A stretch of 64,000 nt of DNA from Flavivirga jejuensis (lineage in GTDB: Bacteria; Bacteroidota; Bacteroidia; Flavobacteriales; Flavobacteriaceae): assembly GCF_030540765.1 (NCBI RefSeq), contig NZ_JAUOEL010000004.1:372001-436000 (forward strand). The letters are read 5' to 3'. Shown here piece by piece: positions 1 to 9,229 of this stretch. Under the pieces are notes generated by a model. That model was not told where the DNA came from, ran no database searches, and saw only the letters and a list, made by a program, of their open reading frames with translations. The stretch's first letter is position 1. Each line of letters opens with the position of its first letter. Both the position numbers and the translations under genes were made by a program.

Positions 1-1226
1 TCTTGCTTTAAGTCTAAATACTTTTTTTCTAAATTGTTTAAATCTTCATAATAATGAAACGTAATAATATCAACCTTGTCTTTTAATAGGGGAGCACTCT
101 CTATGTCAGACCAGCCAATGGTTACAGGATGAGTGGGGTCAATGGATTTTACAAGGTCGATTGTATTTCTTAACCAAGCAAGAACAAGGTCTTTTCCGCG
201 GGATTCAAAATCTAGATTAGGTTCGTTTTTAATATCCCAGGCTAATAATGCATTATGGTCTTTTAGTTTAGACACGATAGTTTCCGCGTGGCGTTGGTTT
301 AAGGTCCAGTTTAAAATCGAATAATCACCATAAAAATCAAAAAGAGTTAAGACCACTTTTAAGTTTTCTGCCTCGGCTGCATCCATTACTTGGGTTAGTT
401 TATTCAGTTTGTCTTTATCTACATTAGCTTTGCCAAAACTTTCATAAGGAACAAAAATTCTAATACTGCTAAGTCCTGTTTCTTTAATAAGTTTAAAGTC
501 TTTGGTAATAGTATCTATATCGAATTTTTTTCCGAAAACTTCCCAGGGAGAAGCTTGCGGATAATAGTTAATGCCTTTAATATCTATATGCTCCTTAGAA
601 ATAAATTTATAATTGGGTTTAAAATCATGATTAGATGTTTTTACGATGTGACGAATGCGCCAAAAACCATCTTCTAATAGCATAATTATTTTGTAAGTGG
701 ACAGGTCTTTTGTTTCAAGAAGCAGCGTTTTATCTTTATAAACACGTTTGTATTCCATAACATCCTTATCGGTAATCACCACCATATGACCATCTTCGCT
801 AAAAAACTCTAATTTAGGATGATGTTGTAACGTTGTACTTCTTATAGTAGTACCCGTTTCAATATTCTTATTGATAATATTATAAAGATTTTTACGTGCA
901 TTTTTCGTGTAGTAATCTTCAATTCCGGTTGTGGTATTGGTTTGGTAGGCGCAATGCTTAACGTACCAGGCATCTAAATAATCATTTTCAATACTTGAAA
1001 GTGTTTGTTCATCCATAGGTCGGCCTTCATTTTCATTAGCATTCCATAGGATTTTAGGAAGAAACTGTTCTACTTTTTTTATTTCTGTATGTAGCATGGT
1101 ACTTCTATCTGCTCCAGTATTTAGGTAACCAAACAAGGCACTAAGTCCGTATGTTACAAAACTTATAATTATGATATAAGATAGAAATAAAATACCGCGA
1201 ATTATTTTTCTATTGATAGATTTCAT
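1..1226 (-). CDS. Membrane-anchored GH5-like glycoside hydrolase, 3' end outside the window
   Basis: The reading frame opens with ATG at 1226 and stays open for 408 codons to the window edge, so the C-terminus is missing. An N-terminal basic stretch and one hydrophobic helix (about residues 8-30) anchor it in the inner membrane. A region of about residues 45-200 resembles NTF2-like accessory domains. From about residue 210 a TIM-barrel glycosidase begins (IKGINYYPQASPW), with DIKNEP containing the expected acid/base Glu335 of clan GH-A. The nucleophile Glu would lie beyond the window. ATGA overlap with the gene before it shows a shared operon with the Ig-like and GT-C-like proteins, which suggests processing of an exported glycan. 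Family assignment is from motif reading; GH2- or GH39-like relatives are possible. Confidence 0.7.
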   Translation of the reverse strand, partial: MKSINRKIIRGILFLSYIIIISFVTYGLSALFGYLNTGADRSTMLHTEIKKVEQFLPKILWNANENEGRPMDEQTLSSIENDYLDAWYVKHCAYQTNTTTGIEDYYTKNARKNLYNIINKNIETGTTIRSTTLQHHPKLEFFSEDGHMVVITDKDVMEYKRVYKDKTLLLETKDLSTYKIIMLLEDGFWRIRHIVKTSNHDFKPNYKFISKEHIDIKGINYYPQASPWEVFGKKFDIDTITKDFKLIKETGLSSIRIFVPYESFGKANVDKDKLNKLTQVMDAAEAENLKVVLTLFDFYGDYSILNWTLNQRHAETIVSKLKDHNALLAWDIKNEPNLDFESRGKDLVLAWLRNTIDLVKSIDPTHPVTIGWSDIESAPLLKDKVDIITFHYYEDLNNLEKKYLDLKQ

Positions 1227-2437
1227 AGCTTAACATGTTTAAATGTTTTTTCAATTTTAGCGACTTCTATCATCATATTATAAGAATCACTGGGAATCTC
1301 ATTAGGGTTTAGTTTGAAGGTAGTAAAACCTTCAAAAGACTCTTTTAAAATCATATCAATTTTAGTATCGTCTTTGTAAATATGTAGTTTTATTTGTAGA
1401 CCATCTGGAATCATTTGATCCATAAAACTTTGTAAGGGACCTACGGTGATGGTTCTGTTATTATTAGAGAAAACCACATCGTAGCCTTTAATAATTTGTC
1501 TAAAATTAATAGTAATAATATCACTCTCTGCCATACCTTCTATATAAGCCTTAATCTTCCAGATATCCTCGTAATCCGGATGGACTGTTTTAGCCATTGC
1601 AATGCCATTAATAGTAGGTGCCGAAGTTCTAAGAATGTTTTTATCCCTGTTGGTAATAAAGAAATCTACAAGCGTACCATCGCTAACAATATTGCCGTTT
1701 TTATCACGAATAATAGAGCTTAGAAGTGTTGTGATTTGATTACCATCAGCATAATTGTGATTTTGTTTAAAGGATATATTAAAATTAGTGGGAATGGCCG
1801 GTTGTACATCTATAACAAATTCTTTAGAGTTTTTTCCTAAAGTTTCAGAACTTACAAGCATCCGTCCGGTTTTAGTTTCAGAATATAAGTTTTTATAGGC
1901 AATTAAATTATGCATACGCACCATGTTACGATATTCTGAACTCAAAAACTGATGTTTAACTTCTACCTCGGTACTGTCTTTTAGAGCATTTCCATAAATA
2001 TCGGTAGGGATAACCACAAGCATAGTATAGTCCAATCCACCAGCCTCGATACTTGGAGGCCCTATATAGGTTTCCATAGTGTTGGCGACTTGTTTCGGAT
2101 TAATATAAAATTTACCCGATAACGTATTATCATTTGCTAATAATTTCCAATTAATCAGTCCGCTTCTGTTAGCAATATTTTCTGGAATTTTATAGTTGAG
2201 TGTCTTGTTTTCAATACTTGGTTCAATTAAAATTGTACCATAACTATTAGAACAATATAATATAGGTTGCGAGTTATTACTTGTGGAAAATTGTAAATTA
2301 ATACCAAGTCCAGCCTCAAACTGCGTTTTAGTAGTTAACAGTTTAATAGCTATTTCCTCATCAGATGATTGACCTATCAATAAAATAGATGATGAAAACA
2401 TGAAAGCAATAACCAGTAAGTATGTTGTTTTACGCAT
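1223..2437 (-). CDS. Exported protein with invasin-like Ig domains
   Basis: The 404-residue product begins with a signal peptide ending near residue 22 (SSILLIGQ). The rest looks all-beta. The stretch at about residues 230-265 (ADGNQITTLLSSIIRDKNG) fits the start of a Big_1/invasin-like Ig module, and a similar module precedes it near residues 130-165 (IPTDIYGNALKDSTEVEV). No catalytic motif is visible. It lies two bases after the GT-C-like gene and overlaps the GH5-like gene by ATGA, so the three are translationally coupled. A structural or glycan-contact role in the periplasm or on the surface is inferred only from these domains and neighbours. Confidence 0.6.
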   Translation of the reverse strand: MRKTTYLLVIAFMFSSSILLIGQSSDEEIAIKLLTTKTQFEAGLGINLQFSTSNNSQPILYCSNSYGTILIEPSIENKTLNYKIPENIANRSGLINWKLLANDNTLSGKFYINPKQVANTMETYIGPPSIEAGGLDYTMLVVIPTDIYGNALKDSTEVEVKHQFLSSEYRNMVRMHNLIAYKNLYSETKTGRMLVSSETLGKNSKEFVIDVQPAIPTNFNISFKQNHNYADGNQITTLLSSIIRDKNGNIVSDGTLVDFFITNRDKNILRTSAPTINGIAMAKTVHPDYEDIWKIKAYIEGMAESDIITINFRQIIKGYDVVFSNNNRTITVGPLQSFMDQMIPDGLQIKLHIYKDDTKIDMILKESFEGFTTFKLNPNEIPSDSYNMMIEVAKIEKTFKHVKL

Positions 2438-2439
2438 TA

Positions 2440-5400
2440 TTATTTTGGGTTTCCTATATAGGTGTTAACTTCAATTTTTATATAACTATAATTAGGGTGA
2501 GATACGGGTTGTAAAACCGATTTGGTTTGATTAAAAATTCTGTTTGGAACTATTTTATCTGAAATAGCCTCATTAGGCAAACCGTTAACAAAACAATTGG
2601 TCATATCGTCACTTATAGATGTTAAACTATCATTTTCAAGTAGCCTATACTCAAAGTATAGTTTTCTTTGCTGTCTAATACCTTCAGCAAGGTATTGATG
2701 GTCTACCCAGATTTTTTCTGCATTTGCATTATAATAGGAAACAATAAGTTGTGGTATGGTTACTTCTTGCAATCCGGAATTAAACAAAGTACCACTAACA
2801 ACCCCCGAAGAGATTTTTAAATCACTTAAAGAAGTTCTTTTATACAAATCTGTTTTTGCGATATTACCAGCAATTTGTAAGTTGAATTTTGTGGGTTGTT
2901 CTTCAAATTCTACCGGGGTAAACTCATCGGGATTAAAGGTTTTGGGTATAGAATCCTTGGTTTTAGACCATGCGATGCCTTCAAAATTAATTCTAAATGC
3001 AGTGACTTCCTTAGGCACTATTTTATGCTTTACCTGATGCTTGGCATTATAGGTAGCTAACTCCTTATTATCATCATTGTAAAGTGTTCCTTTAAGTACA
3101 ACATCGGCAGGAATATTGTCTATGTTTTGAATATCTCCAATAATGGAATAACTATTTCCATGCTTCACCAACTTTGCCGAAAGTATTTCTAAAACAGGTT
3201 GTTTTAATACATCTTCGTGGTGGGTCTGTTCTGTGGTAATACGTCGACGTCCCTGATTAAAATATTCTGTAACATTACCTGAATATAATTGGTCTGGAGG
3301 TAAATCTGTGGTTACATCATCGGGTAATAAATACCACTTTCCTTTTTTCTTTACAAGAGATTTATAAGCGTATGTACTCATTCTTTCCAAAGGTGTAATC
3401 CATTCCATTTCTATTTTCATATTGGCCAGGCTATCTGTCTCCTTTATCATGGTGGTTTTAATGCCATCCATTTTGGCGTAAGAACTCAACAGACCATCGG
3501 TAACCGAAACCTGTAGCATGTATTGAGCAATGCTTATATCACTATCCGGATCAATTAAACTATGGGCTTGTTCGAATCTTTTAAAATCCAACGCATCGTA
3601 ATAGGCCAAAACGGCATTTTCAGGAGAGTGATGCGATTCGTTTTTCATATAGAAAAGGTAAATTCCATAAAAAATGCAGATGGCTATAAAAAAAGACCAG
3701 ACGTGTGTAAACGTTAAAAGCCATTTAGGAAATTTGGTATAATTATTTGTGAAATTCATGTATGCTGGCACAATCTTTTCCCTTGTTTTTAAAAGCCTAA
3801 CCCATAGCATTTGAATGTTAAGTATAAAGGCAAAAAGAACGGTTGTTAGTGGCATCATACCCCAAAGTATTTTTAACCAAAGGGGGACATCTTCTTTGGG
3901 TAAAATAGATGGAGCAGGGGGGACATTGAGTTTTTCCCAAACCATAATACCATTCTCTAATTGTTGTAAACGTTGCCAACCACAGAAATATAAAATAGGG
4001 TCGTAAAATTTATCGTTAGAAAAGATATATTTTAAATGATATTTTTCGGGAGTAGTTAAAAATTGCTGTAGCGATCCGATGCCTTCCAGCCCCCTGAATT
4101 TTGAGTTTTCTAAACGTTCAATAGGACGTGTGGTTAGCTCTGGAAGTCGTCTGGCAGAATGGTAGTTACCATCTACAGACATGGCTTTGGTTTGTGCCGA
4201 TAGCCAGGCCATCTGGTCACCAAAACCTAAGGTCATGTACCGCCAGTGATCGTGCTGATCCTGATTGAGAAAGTTAACAATAGGAAGCATCTTAATCTTT
4301 TGCGGTTGTGAAGGCCTAAAATACCCCAGACTCATTGTAAAAATGGTCATAAATAAAAGTAAACCGGCTAGAACACCCCCAATAATTCTATGATATACAG
4401 ACCCGAGCCAGTTTTGAATAAGGTCTTTTAAATCACCTTCTACAAAACGATATGCAAACTCGCCAAATATAGGCAAAGACATAATAGATGCCCAAAGAGT
4501 AAATCGGTCTAATGTTAAAATATTAAAAGCCGTTTCACCCAAAACCTTTAAAGGTATAGGTGTAGTACCACCAGTTCCTAAAACAGTACACACGGTGATA
4601 GACAAACCAAAAAAACAATAACGCTTACTATAATACCTATAGAAAATATATGGTATAAGAATGAGCATAATGCCCCAGGGAATTAAAAAAAACACCAAGC
4701 CAGAAGAGGTAACTTCAAGAAAGTTATCTCTGGAACCGTGAGGGATTGGAACTTGTGTAATGGGGTTTTTCTTTGAGTTAATCCAATAGGGGAGAATACA
4801 CCCTACAATGATGACTAATGAAGAGAACCCGAAAACAACAATACGTTTGAAGAGTTTGAAAAAAGTTCTTATAAAAACCTTAATAGTAACATCTTTAGCC
4901 GAGCCCACCTGTTCGGTTGCAGTGTCCATAATCACCGTACCAATTAAAGGGAATATAAAGAATACCATTCCAAAAATAGGAGTTACATGGTGCGACGTAA
5001 CTGTAACCGATATTAACGATAAACATGTAAAGTAGTATCTGATTTTTCCGGTCTTTAACCATAAGTAAATTTCTGGAAGGGCATGCATTAGAACTGAAAC
5101 CCCAACAATACTAGGTAGTTGCCCAAATAAATGTAATGTTTCAACAAATGATGAAGAAAGTACCGCTAAGATGGCGGCATAACCGGCTGCAGTTCTGTTT
5201 GAAGTCATCAATAATGAAAACCGATAAACCCCTGTAACGAATAATAGAATAGCAATAAAAGCAACGGTAAATAGTCCGAATTTTAAACCGCCTACTAGAG
5301 ATAAAGCCCCGATGGCCTGATGTACCAATGGCGGGTAACTCATAACCGTAAAACCGGTATACCATTGATAATTCCAAGGCTCAAGCCAACTCGTAGCATA

Positions 5401-5529
5401 ATGATTGGCAAAGAACAAATGGATTAATGCATCATAAGTGCTTTCTATAGTAAAGAATATAGAAGTCCCATGAAATGCTAATCCTATAAGAATAGCAGCA
5501 ATTAAGTACTTGTTCGACTTTTCATGCAT
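2440..5529 (-). CDS. Large polytopic membrane protein with GT-C-like N-terminal half
   Basis: The product has 1029 residues. The first ~430 contain about a dozen hydrophobic helices with an acidic residue after the first helix (ESTYDALIH), the usual position of the catalytic Asp in GT-C glycosyltransferases. Two more helices lie near 575 and 630. The C-terminal third is soluble: an NTF2-like segment (NAVLAYYDALDFKRFEQAH, about 675-775) and two beta-rich modules that resemble FxLYD-type domains. Such proteins are usually annotated as 6-pyruvoyl-tetrahydropterin-synthase-related membrane proteins, a label with little functional content. It is the first gene of the leftward operon. A role in transfer of lipid-linked sugars is an inference. 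Confidence 0.6.
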   Translation of the reverse strand: MHEKSNKYLIAAILIGLAFHGTSIFFTIESTYDALIHLFFANHYATSWLEPWNYQWYTGFTVMSYPPLVHQAIGALSLVGGLKFGLFTVAFIAILLFVTGVYRFSLLMTSNRTAAGYAAILAVLSSSFVETLHLFGQLPSIVGVSVLMHALPEIYLWLKTGKIRYYFTCLSLISVTVTSHHVTPIFGMVFFIFPLIGTVIMDTATEQVGSAKDVTIKVFIRTFFKLFKRIVVFGFSSLVIIVGCILPYWINSKKNPITQVPIPHGSRDNFLEVTSSGLVFFLIPWGIMLILIPYIFYRYYSKRYCFFGLSITVCTVLGTGGTTPIPLKVLGETAFNILTLDRFTLWASIMSLPIFGEFAYRFVEGDLKDLIQNWLGSVYHRIIGGVLAGLLLFMTIFTMSLGYFRPSQPQKIKMLPIVNFLNQDQHDHWRYMTLGFGDQMAWLSAQTKAMSVDGNYHSARRLPELTTRPIERLENSKFRGLEGIGSLQQFLTTPEKYHLKYIFSNDKFYDPILYFCGWQRLQQLENGIMVWEKLNVPPAPSILPKEDVPLWLKILWGMMPLTTVLFAFILNIQMLWVRLLKTREKIVPAYMNFTNNYTKFPKWLLTFTHVWSFFIAICIFYGIYLFYMKNESHHSPENAVLAYYDALDFKRFEQAHSLIDPDSDISIAQYMLQVSVTDGLLSSYAKMDGIKTTMIKETDSLANMKIEMEWITPLERMSTYAYKSLVKKKGKWYLLPDDVTTDLPPDQLYSGNVTEYFNQGRRRITTEQTHHEDVLKQPVLEILSAKLVKHGNSYSIIGDIQNIDNIPADVVLKGTLYNDDNKELATYNAKHQVKHKIVPKEVTAFRINFEGIAWSKTKDSIPKTFNPDEFTPVEFEEQPTKFNLQIAGNIAKTDLYKRTSLSDLKISSGVVSGTLFNSGLQEVTIPQLIVSYYNANAEKIWVDHQYLAEGIRQQRKLYFEYRLLENDSLTSISDDMTNCFVNGLPNEAISDKIVPNRIFNQTKSVLQPVSHPNYSYIKIEVNTYIGNPK

Positions 5530-5701
5530 ATAACGTAGGTTATTTTTTATGTTTTAAATATATAACAAAGTTTTGTATAGACGAATAGTATTTTTAAAAA
5601 GCAATAATTCATTCATCTACAGAAGTGCTCCTGTCACCGAATTTCAACAAAAATTGCTGTTTATTACAACTACTTTTATATAAGACTTTAAACAGGTTTT
5701 T

Positions 5702-6165
5702 TATGAAAAAGGAATTATTATACCATGCTATAACGAAGAAAAGAGATTGAATGTGAACGCTTTTGTTAAATTTATACAATCACATAGTATGCAAGGAAAA
5801 TTATAAGTATGACGATAAACTTTATTATTAGAAAGATTTTATCAATGAATTTTAAAGACACATAGTGTGGTGCAAAGATTTTTCATAAAGATGTTATTGA
5901 CGTCTCTTTTAGTAAAAAAAATGTAACGAAATGGATCTTTGATGTAGAGATCTTTAAAAGAATGACAACCTTTTATGGAATTAAAAAGGCTAAGAATTTA
6001 ATTTGTGAAAAACCATTAAAACGTTGGATACATGCCGATGGTTCTAAACTTTCAATGAAGGATTCCATGAAAATTATTGGTCAATTAGCTCAAATAGCCT
6101 GGGTTTATAGAAGTAATAAGGGAAGCGGAAAATTTCAATTAGAATTAGATCGTATAACGGTTTAA
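5702..6165 (+). pseudogene. Broken GT2 (dolichyl-phosphate-type) glycosyltransferase
   Basis: Two pieces of one family lie in different frames. From 5702 the frame reads YEKGIIIPCYNEEKRLN, the start of a GT2 domain, and stops at 5806. From 5866 another frame reads CGAKIFHKDVIDVS, then WIFDVEIFKRM and KRWIHADGSKLSMKDS, which matches the C-terminal half of DPM1-like GT2 enzymes, ending at 6165. The middle, with the DxD metal site, is absent or unrecognisable. An internal ATG at 5962 leaves a 67-codon frame that should not be called as a gene. The remnant sits between the polysaccharide operon and a second GT2-like gene. Confidence 0.8.
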
Positions 6166-6203
6166 GTTACTGTATCAACTACTCTCAACAGAAAATTAAT
6201 CAG

Positions 6204-6668
6204 ATGAAAATTGGAATTATAATACTATTTTATAACAATGCTATAGCTATAGATAAAAACTTATTTAAAGGGGTTTCTAATCTTTCCGATGTTCATTTGT
6301 GTCTTGTAAATAATGGAAGCAAAGATGAAACTTTAGAAAAATTACAAGAATTAAAAGAAACGTCTGGATTAAAAAGTACCATAATAGATATTAAACATAA
6401 TAAAGGTAAAATGGCGGCTATTAAAGCAGGGGCAAGGTACCTTTTTAACCATAACGATTTAAAACATATAGGCTATATTAATGTTGGTAAAATGAAAGAG
6501 GTTATGTCTTTATTTGAATTATTAAATGAAACACAGCATCATAAAGAATTAATTATTCAGCATAACTTGAATGTTATTAAAAAGCATTTGGTACAAAAGC
6601 CTCTTTTAAAAAATATATTCTCGATAAAAGACTATTTGAGGTATTTGAATATTAAGTTGGAATACTGA
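6204..6668 (+). CDS. Short GT2-like glycosyltransferase protein
   Basis: The 154-residue protein opens with a Rossmann-like GT2 start (MKIGIIILFYNNAIAI), followed by LCLVNNGSKDETLEKLQ and NKGKMAAIKAGARYLF, which align well with the nucleotide-binding half of GT2 enzymes. The DxD site and the acceptor half are missing; family members usually exceed 220 residues. It may be a truncated, inactive relative or a specialised short form. It begins 38 bases after the GT2 remnant, so both may derive from one decaying glycosyltransferase locus. No partner can be named. Confidence 0.55.
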   Translation: MKIGIIILFYNNAIAIDKNLFKGVSNLSDVHLCLVNNGSKDETLEKLQELKETSGLKSTIIDIKHNKGKMAAIKAGARYLFNHNDLKHIGYINVGKMKEVMSLFELLNETQHHKELIIQHNLNVIKKHLVQKPLLKNIFSIKDYLRYLNIKLEY

Positions 6669-6716
6669 GAAATAAATGGTCATTAGCAATAAATTTTTAA
6701 TAATATTGTGAAATAG

Positions 6717-7232
6717 ATGAAAACTGTTTTTTTAACGCTTATATGGTTTATTTGCTTTTTTTCCTTTTCTCAACACTATGAGAATGGAAGTATTGATTTT
6801 GGTGTGGGCGCCGTAATTAGTGTTGGCTTGCAGGAAGAAGTAGGTTTTGGTGTTAGACTTCAGTATCAATCTTCAACTAACACACAGACTTATATAGCTG
6901 AGTATAATCGGTTTTTTGTAAAAGAGTTCGAAAATACAGAAGTTTATAATGAGTTTGGTATTACTTATAATGTGCGTTTAATGTATTGGGACGCATTTAG
7001 TATTACTGGGGGCGTTGGATATATTGGAAATGATTATAGAATTTTAAGTAGAGCCGAAGATACATCTTCATTGTTTTTCTCCACAGGTAATTTTAATCAT
7101 GCTGCAGCACTTAAATTTAGAGGGTTATGTCATATAAATCCGATACATGTATTTGTAGAATTTAATCTAAAGAGTTTTGGAAAACGATATGATACTGTTA
7201 TTTTTGGACTTACATATTCTCTGGGGATTTAA
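6717..7232 (+). CDS. Small outer-membrane beta-barrel-like protein
   Basis: The 171-residue product starts with a clear signal peptide (MKTVFLTLIWFICFFSFSQ). The mature part alternates polar and aromatic residues in amphipathic strands rich in Gly and Tyr (FGVGAVISVGLQEEVGFGVR; YNVRLMYWDAFSITGGVGYI) and ends in FGLTYSLGI, consistent with a small 8-strand barrel. No family can be named and no partner gene is obvious. A 28-base stretch of this gene (from 6910) recurs just after its stop codon. Confidence 0.55.
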   Translation: MKTVFLTLIWFICFFSFSQHYENGSIDFGVGAVISVGLQEEVGFGVRLQYQSSTNTQTYIAEYNRFFVKEFENTEVYNEFGITYNVRLMYWDAFSITGGVGYIGNDYRILSRAEDTSSLFFSTGNFNHAAALKFRGLCHINPIHVFVEFNLKSFGKRYDTVIFGLTYSLGI

Positions 7233-7648
7233 GCTTAGGTTTTTTGTAAAAGAGTTCAAAATACTATAAGAGGGAGTGTAATTGGTTTGTTTCCAGATTC
7301 TAAAAAAAATTGACACAAATTTCACGAATTCACACGAATACAGTTTTACCTGTTTATTTTTGTATGTCACGAAGCAAACTTTTCAGGCAGCCAAAGTTGA
7401 AAGATCATAGGTTTAGTTAATCTATAGAGTTTTTCGACGCTTTGATGTTAGTGTTAAGTTGAAAGTTTGAAAATCTTAGGTTTTTATCAAAAAAAGAAAC
7501 CCTTTCCGCTTGCAGGTTCTGTCTCTTTTCATTTAAATATCTTTAATGTGTTTGTTTTATTATGTTTATTTTTGTTGTAAGATAATTCTTAAAATTAAAA
7601 TAATTAAAACTAATATCTAAATTAGATTTTTTAGAATATTTATTGTTT
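7233..7648. repeat. Intergenic region with a gene-fragment repeat and flavobacterial short repeats
   Basis: No gene is visible. Bases 7238-7267 repeat bases 6910-6937 of the preceding barrel gene (core GTTTTTTGTAAAAGAGTTC) with small changes, which marks an old partial duplication. Around 7308-7340 lies a CACGAATTCACACGAATA-type short repeat common between flavobacterial genes. The remainder is AT-rich and probably carries the promoter of the next gene, but no clean TAnnTTTG element was found. Confidence 0.6.
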
Positions 7649-8908
7649 ATGGAAGAAAAAAGAACACTTTTTTTTAAAAATTATAATTGTTGGGTTAAAG
7701 ATAATATTTTTAAATTCTCAAATCTATCAAACCAAAGGTTAGTACCCGAATTTATTAATTCAATCAAGAGATTGCATTTCAAATTCAAACACACAAAAAT
7801 TATTTTAGATTTTTCTGAAGTAGACAAAGTATATCCATATCCAGCAGCAGCAATAGTTGGCTATATATATTATTTTGAAAATGAATTGGGTATTGAGTTT
7901 GAATATTTAAATATGCCAACATATTTAAAAAAAATAAGTTTTTCAGCTCCCAAAATAGTTACAGAAAAAAATGTTGGAAGACATAAGGATTGTTTAGATA
8001 GAATATGGATTTTTAATAATTCTGATGAAGTGCATTTATTAGTTAATGGTATACTAACAGATATAAGGAAAGCTTTAGAATGTGAACCTGGTGTAATAGA
8101 TGCTTGTACTTGGGGGTTGAATGAAATAATGGATAATGTAATACAACATTCCGAAGCTAAATGTGGGTTTATTATGGGGGTTATTCATAAAAAAACGAAG
8201 AATATTAATATTTCAATTTTTGACTATGGAATTGGAATATATACTTCATTAAAATATTCTGATAACGTATATAATCCTAAAAGTGCAGCAGATGCAATTT
8301 CTCTTGCTGTTCAAGAAGGCGTTACTAGAGATAAATCCGTTGGGCAAGGAAACGGAATGTGGGGTCTATATAATATTGTTAACTTAAACTCTGGGCATAT
8401 GAGTGTTATATCTGGAAAAGGTGGTTTGAGTTTAAATAGAGGAGTAATGAAGACTTATGAACAAATTAGAATGTTAAGCTTAAAACAACAAGCAACAACT
8501 GTTAATTTTCATTTAAATTTAAATAAGGACATATCAATAAAGGATGCTTTAGGTGGCACTGAAATGGTAGATATGTATATTGAAAATATGGAAGATGATT
8601 ATGATAGAGTTGTTTTTAAAATTTTTGAAGCTGCATCTGGAACAGGAACTCGTCAAAGTGGTTTAAAGATTAAAAATGAAGTCATAAATTTATATAAAAA
8701 AGCAAAAAAATCAATTATTATAGATTTTGATAATGTTGGAGTAATTTCTTCTTCTTTTGCAGATGAATTTATTGGAAAATTAGTTGTGGAACTTGGTTTT
8801 TATCAGTTTCAAAAGATTTTCACATTATCAAATATGAATGCTACTATTCAGACTATAGTTCAAAGATCGTTAAGTCAAAGAATGGCAGAATCTCTTAAAG
8901 TTAGTTAA
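7649..8908 (+). CDS. GHKL ATPase flanked by STAS-like domains (DUF4325 at C-terminus)
   Basis: I place the start at ATG 7649, giving 419 residues; a TTG two codons earlier is in frame but less likely. Three parts are visible: an N-terminal STAS-like segment (TKIILDFSEVDKVYPYPAAA), a central GHKL ATPase with N-box (LNEIMDNVIQHSEAK), G1 (FDYGIGI) and G2 (GQGNGMWGLYNIV), and a C-terminal DUF4325 segment (SIIIDFDNVGVISSSFADEF). There is no His phosphoacceptor or receiver domain, so it is not a normal sensor kinase. The layout recalls anti-sigma kinase and anti-anti-sigma modules joined in one chain. The gene stands alone. Substrate and partner are unknown. Confidence 0.75.
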   Translation: MEEKRTLFFKNYNCWVKDNIFKFSNLSNQRLVPEFINSIKRLHFKFKHTKIILDFSEVDKVYPYPAAAIVGYIYYFENELGIEFEYLNMPTYLKKISFSAPKIVTEKNVGRHKDCLDRIWIFNNSDEVHLLVNGILTDIRKALECEPGVIDACTWGLNEIMDNVIQHSEAKCGFIMGVIHKKTKNINISIFDYGIGIYTSLKYSDNVYNPKSAADAISLAVQEGVTRDKSVGQGNGMWGLYNIVNLNSGHMSVISGKGGLSLNRGVMKTYEQIRMLSLKQQATTVNFHLNLNKDISIKDALGGTEMVDMYIENMEDDYDRVVFKIFEAASGTGTRQSGLKIKNEVINLYKKAKKSIIIDFDNVGVISSSFADEFIGKLVVELGFYQFQKIFTLSNMNATIQTIVQRSLSQRMAESLKVS

Positions 8909-8933
8909 TTAGAATAAATAAAATGGTATAAAA

Positions 8934-8966
8934 TTTGTTTTGTAACATGCAAATTTAATATCTTTG
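8934..8966 (+). promoter_or_regulatory. Flavobacterial sigma-A-type promoter
   Basis: TTTG at 8934-8937 and TATCTTTG at 8959-8966 are separated by 21 bases, which fits the Bacteroidetes consensus TTTG-N19-21-TAnnTTTG. Transcription would start near 8973. No large gene follows; the next strong signal is the terminator at 9054. Confidence 0.65.
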
Positions 8967-8972
8967 TAAAGT

Positions 8973-9087
8973 ATTCAATAAAGAAAAAGTCTATGGATAG
9001 TGACAAAAAAACTTTATTGATAATAATAAGATGGCAACGAAAAAAATCATAGGAAAGACTTCTTTTAAAAGAAGTCTTTTTTTTTTG
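8973..9087 (+). ncRNA. Candidate short transcript (small RNA or micro-ORF mRNA)
   Basis: A good promoter (8934-8966) and a perfect intrinsic terminator (9054-9086) bracket about 115 bases. Within it, ATG at 8993 opens a 19-codon frame ending in TAG at 9050, and another ATG at 9031 runs through the hairpin. Neither looks like a known leader peptide. The simplest reading is a short stable RNA. No known RNA family was recognised by eye. Confidence 0.4.
9054..9086 (+). terminator. Rho-independent terminator
   Basis: A perfect 13-base palindrome (AAAGACTTCTTTT and its complement, 9054-9079) is followed by seven T. It closes the short unit that starts near 8973. Its AT-rich stem could also serve leftward transcripts, but moaA ends 150 bases away. 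Confidence 0.8.
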
Positions 9088-9229
9088 ACTAATTTTAACT
9101 TTTTCAAATGACCTCAGAAAACTTTGGTTAAAACAATAGGAGAGGAGCGAGCATATTTCAAGGGTTAGTTACTTTTTCCAAATTTCATTATGTTTTTACA
9201 ATTTATTTTTTGATGTAATAATGAAACCC

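Noticed and set aside
5962-6165. A 67-codon frame as a separate gene
   Set aside because: It is the C-terminal piece of the broken GT2 gene and has no start context of its own.
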